Origin: an uncultured Lachnospiraceae bacterium
Lineage (GTDB): Bacteria; Bacillota; Clostridia; Lachnospirales; Lachnospiraceae
Direction: 5' to 3'
DNA length: 32,104 bases
Assembly (NCBI GenBank): GCA_947629585.1
Contig: CANREH010000031.1
Location: 1-32,104 of the forward strand
The notes beneath the pieces were generated by a model. It ran no database searches, had not been told where the DNA came from, and saw nothing but the letters and a program-made list of their open reading frames with translations. A program made the position numbers and the translations under genes. Positions within the stretch are counted from its first letter, which is position 1, and each line of letters opens with the position of its first letter. Shown in pieces: positions 1 to 5,994 of this stretch.

Positions 1-151
1 GATGGCGCGAGTGTATCGCCCTGTCTTTTGGTTATGCCCCCTTCCGTGTCCCTGCTGCAAGAGCAAAATGGAATTACTGGAAATCTATCATAACCATCAA
101 AGAGTTCCTCTCGATGAAATCAATATATTCAAAATCCACCCGAAGGAATGA
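1..151 (+). pseudogene. Decayed C-terminal tail of an IS91-like (Y2) transposase
   Basis: The left edge reads as a transposase tail only if the frame is changed once. Frame 3 gives WRECIALSFGYAPFR (nt 3-47), and frame 2 continues with CPCCKSKMELLEIYHNH and stops at 149-151. The combination of W-R-x(8)-F-G-Y-x-P followed by a C-x2-C knuckle recalls the C-terminal zinc-binding tail of IS91/IS801-type Y2 transposases; this is recognition from memory, not a search. The single-base slip near nt 47 would inactivate the gene. The rest lies outside the window, so the element's extent and other end are unknown. It is on the opposite strand from nearly everything else here. Confidence 0.45.
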
Positions 152-261
152 CACCAAAGGAGATCCAGGATATGAGCGATGACGATCTTCTGGATATGGA
201 TTATTTCCTTCACGAGGATGATGACCTCCTATCATCTATTTGCCATGCCCACCTTATTTAG
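148..261 (+). CDS. Small acidic ORF, 37 aa, unknown
   Basis: A short reading frame starts at an ATG that overlaps the preceding TGA (ATGA at 148-151), giving MTPKEIQDMSDDDLLDMDYF and a strongly acidic middle part. No good ribosome binding site of its own is seen, so it would rely on coupling to the frame before it. It may be a genuine accompanying small gene or simply the shifted end of the decayed transposase. Its last codons lie inside a hairpin followed by a T-rich stretch. I do not recognise a family. Confidence 0.25.
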   Translation: MTPKEIQDMSDDDLLDMDYFLHEDDDLLSSICHAHLI

Positions 262-290
262 GTGGATATTTTTTGTTGTCTTTTTTTAAC
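249..290 (+). terminator. Rho-independent terminator (plus strand)
   Basis: CCACCT (249-254) pairs with AGGTGG (260-265) around a 5-nt loop and is followed by T-rich sequence to about 287. This has the form of an intrinsic terminator reading rightward, ending the transposase remnant/small ORF. It faces the end of the aldo/keto reductase gene, which converges from the other side. In the minus direction there is no U-run after the stem. Confidence 0.6.
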
Positions 291-293
291 TTT

Positions 294-1397
294 TCATATA
301 CATACAGCGTTAAAGTACCTCCCTATCGCCCGCATCCGTTCCATTTGATCGACTAAGAACGGACATCGGCGGCTGCAATGCCCGCAGCCGATGCAGTCAG
401 CGGCGTTTTTTTCCAGCGCCCGGTAATGTTCCCGCGCCATATCATCCCCAATCTTCGCCAGATCATAGAATTTGTTCACAGCGCCGATATCAATCCCTGC
501 GGGACAAGGCTCGCAATGATTGCAGTACACACATTTCCCGCTTGCTTCCGGCGGGACAAAGCTGCCGATTATGCTGTAATCCAGCGCGCTTTCCGTCTGT
601 TCCCCGTATTTCAGCAGAACTTCCACTTCCTCCACGCTCTGCGCACCGGGCAGCACTGTCAGAACTCCGGGCTTATCCAGCGCATATCGGATGCACTGAT
701 ACTGCGTAAGCGCCTTTCCAAACGGGGATGTTTTCCCGTCCAGAAGCTGTCCGCCCGAAAATGGCTTCATAACGGATATCCCAACTCCCTGCTTTTCACA
801 CTGCCTGTAAACCTCCGCCCTCTCGTCCACGCCGCCGTAAGCGTATTCGCCATGCTGATAATCATAGGCCGGATTCACCGAAAACATCAGCATATCGATC
901 AGATCTGCATCCAGTATCTCCCGAATTACAGACGGTGTATGCGAGGATGCCCCAACAGCTCTGACTACGCCCTGGCTTTTCATATCCAGCAGATATTTCA
1001 GAATGCCGTTTTTCTGATAGCTTGCCCAATCTGAAGACGAATCCATGCAGTGAATGAAACCGTAATTGATATAATCTGTTTTCAGATCCTTTAACTGCCT
1101 GTCCACGGAACGTTTTACCGTATCCAGATTCAGCGTCCAGCCATATGTGACCTTAGAATAATCTGCGCCAAAATGGATCTGGTACATGACCTGATCCCGC
1201 ACATCCGAAAGCGCCTCTCCAAAAATAGAAAAAGCGGTTCCGTCCCCGGCGGCAAGATCAAAATAATTGATGCCGCCCTCATATGCCCGTCTCACTGTGC
1301 GGACAGCCTCATTCCTGTCCGCTTCAGCGATGTACGCCGTTCCCATCCCGATCTCACTGATCTTATCCCCGGTTCTCCGGTTTACTCTATACCTCAT
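294..1397 (-). CDS. Aldo/keto reductase with C-terminal double [4Fe-4S] ferredoxin domain
   Basis: This 367-aa protein has an aldo/keto reductase TIM barrel (about residues 1-280) fused to a ferredoxin-like tail with two iron-sulfur motifs, C289-x2-C-x2-C-x2-C298 and C335-x2-C-x2-C-x3-C345. Such fusions are common in anaerobic Clostridia and probably use ferredoxin or an internal electron relay; the substrate is unknown. The start is the ATG at 1397 because AAGGAGG sits seven bases before it; a longer frame upstream to 1466 would overlap the glucokinase. Oddly, the barrel lacks part of the classical catalytic tetrad: Asp47 and His116 are present, but the Tyr position reads Asp52 and the Lys position reads about His75. 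It follows the glucokinase by 61 nt and is probably co-transcribed. Family assignment is firm; activity is not. Confidence 0.88.
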   Translation of the reverse strand: MRYRVNRRTGDKISEIGMGTAYIAEADRNEAVRTVRRAYEGGINYFDLAAGDGTAFSIFGEALSDVRDQVMYQIHFGADYSKVTYGWTLNLDTVKRSVDRQLKDLKTDYINYGFIHCMDSSSDWASYQKNGILKYLLDMKSQGVVRAVGASSHTPSVIREILDADLIDMLMFSVNPAYDYQHGEYAYGGVDERAEVYRQCEKQGVGISVMKPFSGGQLLDGKTSPFGKALTQYQCIRYALDKPGVLTVLPGAQSVEEVEVLLKYGEQTESALDYSIIGSFVPPEASGKCVYCNHCEPCPAGIDIGAVNKFYDLAKIGDDMAREHYRALEKNAADCIGCGHCSRRCPFLVDQMERMRAIGRYFNAVCI

Positions 1398-1458
1398 AGT
1401 GCCTCCTTCCCGGTGCCTGTCCATCCCCGTCTGATAAACGCTCCGCGGACCGCCGTTT

Positions 1459-2394
1459 TTATGCAATCACCATCTTCACTGCCCCGCAGATCCCGGCGTC
1501 ATTGCCAAGAGTGGCAAGGCGGAATTCTTTTTTCTTTAAAGCGTCCATGACATTCCCGTCATAATTTTTCCGGATGACATCCAAAAGAAACTCTCCCGCC
1601 CTGGAAACGCCGCCGCCGATCACAAAGACTTCCGGATCGACAATCTGCGCCAGATAAGAGCAGGCAAGCCCCAGGTACCAGCCAAGCTTTTCTGTCAGCT
1701 CGACAGCAACCTCATCCCCTTCTTTTGCGGCGTCAAAGATCGCTTTTGCCGACAAATGCTCTTTCCGTATTACCGTCTCTCTGTTATCTCTGGCAAGAAG
1801 GCGCTTTGCCTCTTTTACAATCCCTGTCGCAGAGGCATACTGCTCTAAACAGCCCCGTTTTCCGCAGCCGCAGGTATCCGGTTCGTCATAGTTGACGCAG
1901 AGATGCCCGATCTCCCCTGCCGCGCCGCGGTCCCCGGTCAGGATCTTTCCTCCCAGGACAACGCCGCCGCCAACACCTGTCCCAAGTGTAATCATCACAA
2001 TATTTTCGCTGCCTTTTCCGCCGCCAAGCCACATTTCCCCCAGCGCGGCGACATTTGCGTCATTTCCCGCTTTTACATTTTCAATGCCGCTGAGCTTTCG
2101 GAACTGATCCGCAACATTGAAAATCCCCCAGCCGAGGTTCGGACACTGATGTACCACGCCGTCCTCTGTCACCGGGCCAGGCACGCCAATCCCGGCGCCA
2201 AGCACATCCTCTGTGGACAGCTTGTTCTCTGCAAGCTTTTCCTTTAAAGAAACGGCAACATCCCCCAGAATATATTCACCGTTGTTTTTTTTTCTGGTCG
2301 GGATCTCCCACTTTTCCAGAAGATTCCCATCTTTCTCAAACATACCGAGCTTTACTGTCGTCCCCCCGATATCAATGCCAAAATAAATGTTCAT
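1459..2394 (-). CDS. glk: ROK-family glucokinase
   Basis: A 311-aa cytoplasmic sugar kinase of the ROK family, expected to phosphorylate glucose to glucose-6-phosphate with ATP. Visible motifs are the phosphate-binding DIGGTT at residues 8-13, the catalytic Asp in GNDAN (D112), the second nucleotide loop LGTGVGGG (137-144), and the zinc site with H164 and C175-x-C-x4-C182 followed by E184. Length is typical. I chose the ATG at 2394, where family similarity begins; a TTG seven codons upstream (2415) is the alternative, and the GGAGAGG spacing of 12 nt leaves some doubt. It has its own promoter-like sequence at 2435-2463. In this locus it would capture the free glucose released by the three GH94 phosphorylases, whose other product is glucose-1-phosphate. 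Confidence 0.93.
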   Translation of the reverse strand: MNIYFGIDIGGTTVKLGMFEKDGNLLEKWEIPTRKKNNGEYILGDVAVSLKEKLAENKLSTEDVLGAGIGVPGPVTEDGVVHQCPNLGWGIFNVADQFRKLSGIENVKAGNDANVAALGEMWLGGGKGSENIVMITLGTGVGGGVVLGGKILTGDRGAAGEIGHLCVNYDEPDTCGCGKRGCLEQYASATGIVKEAKRLLARDNRETVIRKEHLSAKAIFDAAKEGDEVAVELTEKLGWYLGLACSYLAQIVDPEVFVIGGGVSRAGEFLLDVIRKNYDGNVMDALKKKEFRLATLGNDAGICGAVKMVIA

Positions 2395-2434
2395 ACTGTT
2401 TCCCGTCCTCTCCAATCAATTTTTAATAAACACT

Positions 2435-2463
2435 ATTATAACCAATAAATTCCTGTTTGTAAA
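2435..2463 (-). promoter_or_regulatory. Sigma-A-type promoter for glk and the aldo/keto reductase
   Basis: On the minus strand TTTACA (2458-2463) and TATAAT (2435-2440) are separated by 17 nt, a near-consensus vegetative promoter placed about 40 nt before the glucokinase start. With the terminator-like hairpin just upstream, it makes glk and the reductase a separate transcription unit from the ABC importer. Confidence 0.65.
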
Positions 2464-2475
2464 TTTCTTTTCCTA

Positions 2476-2515
2476 AACAGGAAAGGACGGATGATACCAC
2501 CCGCCCTTTTCCAGA
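2476..2515 (-). terminator. Terminator-like hairpin after the ABC importer operon
   Basis: An imperfect stem (plus-strand arms 2480-2490 and 2501-2512, G/C-rich with one bulge and one wobble) lies 30-70 nt after the stop of the second permease. The U-run after it is short, so it may be a weak terminator or a 3' stabilising structure. Confidence 0.45.
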
Positions 2516-2547
2516 AAGGATAAAGAATTTATTTCATCGAATTTTCG

Positions 2548-3417
2548 TTATTCTTTTACACCGCCGAGCGCAACGCCTGATACGATATGCTTGGACAGAA
2601 TCAGGTATACGATGATAACCGGGAAAATCGAGAAGGCAATCATGACATATACCTGCCCCATGTCAAATTTCAGCCAGTCTGCGGAACGCAGCTGCGCAAT
2701 CAGGATTGGCAGGGTCTTTTTGTCATCGTCATGCAGAATCAGGGATGGGATGAAGTAGTTATTCCAGCTGCTTACAAACCCGAAAATCATCTGCACGGCA
2801 ACGGCCGGCTTCATTAACGGAAGCACGATGCGGTTGAACGTATGGAATTCCCCGGAACCGTCAATCCTTGCCGCCTCAATCAGCGAAAGAGGAAGCGTGC
2901 TTTCCATGTACTGTTTCATATAGAAAAATGTCACCGGAGCCGCTATGGACGGAACAATGAGAGGAATAAAGGAATCCTCCAGCCCCATGCCGTCTACCAG
3001 CTTGACAAAACCAAGCGCCGTTACCTGGGATGGGATCATCATTACCATCAATATAAACGGATAAATAAATTTTTTCAATTTAAAGTCATACGCATGGATC
3101 GCATATGCCGTCATGGTAGAAAAATATACGCATAAAATCGCGCTGAATGTCGATACAATCAGGCTGTTGAATAACCCTGCCCAGACCGGGATTGTCCCGT
3201 TCACAAGGTTTACCCAGTTCTGCCAGAGATGGCTGCTCGGCACTAAAGTAAATCCCGACTGCAGCTCACCGTTTGATCTGGTTGCATTGATAAATAAAAC
3301 ATAAAACCAGAACAGGCAGAAGAAAGAAATCAAAATAAGCACCGTATAGGCGATGGCACGCCTTACATGTACATTCAGGCCTTTTCCCACCTGGCTGTTC
3401 TGTTTGCTGTCTGCCAT
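2548..3417 (-). CDS. Carbohydrate ABC transporter permease, MalG type
   Basis: A 289-aa integral membrane protein of the CUT1 sugar importer class with about six hydrophobic segments. It carries the EAA loop that contacts the ATPase (EAARIDGSGEF then LPLMKP) in the second half and the typical family ending ALGGVKE. The ATG at 3417 is preferred over the GTG at 3426 because it has AAGGGG at good spacing; the GTG overlaps the stop of the gene before it. It is the inner-half partner of the neighbouring MalF-type permease. No ATP-binding subunit follows, so a shared MsmK/MsiK-type ATPase elsewhere is expected. Substrate is inferred from context as beta-glucan oligosaccharides. Confidence 0.93.
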   Translation of the reverse strand: MADSKQNSQVGKGLNVHVRRAIAYTVLILISFFCLFWFYVLFINATRSNGELQSGFTLVPSSHLWQNWVNLVNGTIPVWAGLFNSLIVSTFSAILCVYFSTMTAYAIHAYDFKLKKFIYPFILMVMMIPSQVTALGFVKLVDGMGLEDSFIPLIVPSIAAPVTFFYMKQYMESTLPLSLIEAARIDGSGEFHTFNRIVLPLMKPAVAVQMIFGFVSSWNNYFIPSLILHDDDKKTLPILIAQLRSADWLKFDMGQVYVMIAFSIFPVIIVYLILSKHIVSGVALGGVKE

Positions 3418-3422
3418 AGAAA

Positions 3423-4334
3423 TCACCCCTTCCTCTTGTCATTCCCGGTTACTTTAAATACGACCAGACTCAAAATCGCCGTAATAATAAACAGGATTAC
3501 CGATAAAGCGCCGGCCATGCCGTAGTTTTTATTGTACAGATGCCTGTTTAAGAACATTACCATCGTCATCGTAGTACGCACCGGATCGCCGGTTCCGTTG
3601 GTTAAGATCTGCGGAACATCGAATAACTGTAAGCCGCCCAGCAGTGACGTTACCAGCGTATATACCAGGATTGGACGCAGAAGCGGCAGCGTTATCTGGA
3701 AAAATACCTGTGTGGAAGTCGCGCCGTCCACTTCCGCCGCCTCAAATAAAGAAGGATCGATTCCCATCATGCCCGCCATCAAAAGAATTGTCGTATTTCC
3801 GAACCACATCAGGCAGTTAAGGAAAGCGATAATCCCGCGCGCCGATCCCGCATGGGATAAAAAGGAATACGGCGTATCAATAAACCCGATCTGCATTAAC
3901 AGGGAATTAATCGGTCCATTATCAGAAAATAAGGTGAAGAATAACATCGCAAACGCAGATGCCATAATCAGGTTCGGCAGATAAATCACGGTTTTAAAAA
4001 ATGCCGTTCCTCTGAGCTTTAACTGTACATCCGAAAACCATGCGCCAAGCAGCAGCGATAATACGATCTGCGGAATAAAGCACATCAGCCAGATTACAAT
4101 GGTATTTTTCGCATAAATCCAGATATCGCCGTCCGTAAACAATTTCTGATAATTCTTAAGCCCCACAAACGTCGGCCCCACCTGCGTAAGGCCTGCCATG
4201 TAATTTTCAAAAAAACTGTTATAAATCGTCGTCAGCATCGGACCTAACTGGAAAACGACATAAACCACGATAAACGGAATCAGGAATATGTAACCCCATT
4301 TATTATACCGGACTGCTTTTGAATTATTTTTCAT
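3423..4334 (-). CDS. Carbohydrate ABC transporter permease, MalF type
   Basis: A 303-aa membrane protein of the CUT1 class with a cytoplasmic N-terminus, a first membrane segment around residues 13-35, and the EAA motif EAAEVDGATSTQVFF followed by LPLLRP. The ATG at 4334 is preceded by GGAGGG at 10 nt; an in-frame TTG lies three codons upstream. The stop (TGA at 3423-3425) lies just before the start of the second permease, so the two are translationally coupled. It lies 69 nt after the solute-binding lipoprotein gene, with a small hairpin between. It forms the membrane channel with the MalG-type permease. Confidence 0.93.
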   Translation of the reverse strand: MKNNSKAVRYNKWGYIFLIPFIVVYVVFQLGPMLTTIYNSFFENYMAGLTQVGPTFVGLKNYQKLFTDGDIWIYAKNTIVIWLMCFIPQIVLSLLLGAWFSDVQLKLRGTAFFKTVIYLPNLIMASAFAMLFFTLFSDNGPINSLLMQIGFIDTPYSFLSHAGSARGIIAFLNCLMWFGNTTILLMAGMMGIDPSLFEAAEVDGATSTQVFFQITLPLLRPILVYTLVTSLLGGLQLFDVPQILTNGTGDPVRTTMTMVMFLNRHLYNKNYGMAGALSVILFIITAILSLVVFKVTGNDKRKG

Positions 4335-4364
4335 AGTTATCAAACCCTCCTTCTCCTATGCGCA

Positions 4365-4381
4365 GGCTGCTTTTAGCAGCC
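4365..4381 (-). other. Intergenic hairpin between binding protein and permease genes
   Basis: GGCTGCT (4365-4371) and AGCAGCC (4375-4381) form a perfect 7-bp stem with a 3-nt loop and no U-run. Hairpins in this position often protect the upstream binding-protein message and let it be made in excess over the permeases; that role is inferred here. Confidence 0.5.
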
Positions 4382-4403
4382 CGCCCATCAAAAACAGTGT
4401 GGA

Positions 4404-5816
4404 TTAATATGTCAAATCAGGGTATTTTTCCACAATCGCCTTATAGAACTGATCTAACGCTTCCTCTTTGGTTGCATTGCCCTGGAAATAATTCTTCATG
4501 GCATGCTGGAATTCCTCGTTGCATCCGGAATCATAAGAGGTAAGGTTGCTCAGATCCAGTCCGTCAATTCCCTTGCAGTAAATATCAATCGGATTCTGCC
4601 CGCCTAAGATCTTGCTGCTGTAATCCTCGTCCTTTGCCATTTCTTCCATTGCAGGCTTGTTATTTACAAAGTCGTCGCAGTCAATCACGATATCCGTCAT
4701 AATTTCCTTATTTGTTGTCAATGTCATCATGATGTCTTTTACCAGGGTTGGGTTATCGGTTCCCGTAGCTGCAAAGATCCAGGTACCGCCCCAGAAGAAG
4801 CCCTGCGGTCCTTCGGTTGCACCCCAGCCGCCTTCATATCCGATACTTCCTTCGGTATCAGCAGCCATAGAGAAGTTTACAAGCCATGCCGGTCCGAAGT
4901 AGCAGAATACTTTTCCTTCCGGATAGAAGCCTTTCTTCCAGTCGTCTGACCATAAGTCATAAGCTCCGGTATATCCTTTGTCTACCATTTCTTTAGAAGC
5001 GTCCACCCAGTTCATCAGGTTCTCATCAATATTAATCTTGCCGTCAATAACCCATTTTGACGTTACATTGTTGGAATAAACACGGTAATTATCATTGGCG
5101 GAAGCCATGATATTGTAACCTTTCTCTTTTAATGTCTTTGCACTTTCATTAAAAGTATCCCAGTCTTTTACATATTCCTGCACGTCTTCCGGCTTATCGG
5201 AGCCAAAGACTTCTTTCGCCGCTTCACGGTTGTAGAATAATACGCCCGGACATGCCTGCCAGCTTACGCCCTTCAATGCGCCGCTGTCATCTTTGGCAAC
5301 GTCATGGGTGTACTGATACTGATCCGGCAGATCGGACTCTTCAATTCCAAGCTCGGACAGCGGCATGGTATAATCGCTGTAAACATATTTTGCGATATAG
5401 TCCGCATCGCCCAGGAACAAATCAATCTTGTCGTCTGCGGCAGCGTCTTTCTGCTTTAACAGCGTCGAGTCCAGGTTATCCTGGTAAGCGTTGTTATCGC
5501 TTGGGGTGATATTCCAGTTCACGGTAACATCGCCAATTTTCCCGCTCTTTGCGTCAATCTCTTCATAGCCCGGATAATAATCCTTCACGCGGGTCTTAAA
5601 TTCCTCGTTCCAGACATAGATGTTGAGGACTTTTCCTTCGCTGCTTTCCTCGCTGCCTCCATTGTCGTCAGAGCCCTGGCTCTGGCTGTCCGTCTCCTTC
5701 TGTGTCTCCTTTTGTGTGTCATTGCTGCCTGACGGTGTGCCGCTGTCCCCGCACCCCGCTAACAGGCCTGCCGTCATGCTCAGGCACAATAATGCGCCAA
5801 TCCATTTCTTTTTCAT
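4404..5816 (-). CDS. Extracellular solute-binding lipoprotein of a CUT1 sugar ABC importer
   Basis: A 470-aa family 1 (MalE/UgpB-like) solute-binding protein. The N-terminus is a lipoprotein signal with lipobox LLAGC (Cys22), followed by a long Ser/Thr/Gln/Asp/Glu-rich spacer (about 23-62) that would hold the binding domain off the membrane, then the two-lobed binding domain. Aromatic-rich stretches such as GFFWGGTWIF fit stacking on sugar rings. Start is the ATG at 5816 with TAGGAGGA upstream. It is the first gene of the importer operon. Between a GH94 operon and the permeases, its likely ligands are beta-linked gluco-oligosaccharides such as cello-, laminari- or mixed-linkage oligomers. Specificity cannot be read from the sequence. 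Confidence 0.92.
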   Translation of the reverse strand: MKKKWIGALLCLSMTAGLLAGCGDSGTPSGSNDTQKETQKETDSQSQGSDDNGGSEESSEGKVLNIYVWNEEFKTRVKDYYPGYEEIDAKSGKIGDVTVNWNITPSDNNAYQDNLDSTLLKQKDAAADDKIDLFLGDADYIAKYVYSDYTMPLSELGIEESDLPDQYQYTHDVAKDDSGALKGVSWQACPGVLFYNREAAKEVFGSDKPEDVQEYVKDWDTFNESAKTLKEKGYNIMASANDNYRVYSNNVTSKWVIDGKINIDENLMNWVDASKEMVDKGYTGAYDLWSDDWKKGFYPEGKVFCYFGPAWLVNFSMAADTEGSIGYEGGWGATEGPQGFFWGGTWIFAATGTDNPTLVKDIMMTLTTNKEIMTDIVIDCDDFVNNKPAMEEMAKDEDYSSKILGGQNPIDIYCKGIDGLDLSNLTSYDSGCNEEFQHAMKNYFQGNATKEEALDQFYKAIVEKYPDLTY

Positions 5817-5871
5817 GGCAATTCCTCCTAATTTTTTATTTTTTTATTTTTTTCTCTCATTTCATGTACAT

Positions 5872-5900
5872 ATTATACAAATGTCAGCAAACATAATATA
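5872..5900 (-). promoter_or_regulatory. Candidate promoter of the ABC importer operon
   Basis: A perfect TATAAT (5872-5877, minus strand) lies about 55 nt before the lipoprotein start. The hexamer 17 nt upstream is TATATT, a poor -35 element, which fits a promoter that needs an activator. A long A-rich leader lies between it and the ribosome binding site. Confidence 0.45.
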
Positions 5901-5930
5901 TTAAATTGACAGCAAAAATACCAGATTCAT

Positions 5931-5994
5931 GTCATATTTTATAAACAGTTCAGCCATCAGATCAATTTGGCTGAACTGTTTCTAATTTTATGAC
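5931..5994 (-). repeat. Long imperfect palindrome, likely terminator and dispersed repeat copy
   Basis: The 14-bp arms AAACAGTTCAGCCA and TGGCTGAACTGTTT surround an 11-nt loop, and imperfect pairing extends outward to GTCATA and TATGAC. It begins within the last codons of the short GH94 gene and probably ends that operon, although the U-run is weak. A sequence closely related to one arm and the loop recurs at 32021-32066 near the right edge, so this is also a copy of a small dispersed intergenic repeat. Confidence 0.6.

Noticed and set aside
378-1034. 218-codon plus-strand frame opposite the aldo/keto reductase
   Set aside because: It lies wholly within a gene with clear family motifs on the minus strand and has no recognisable domain.
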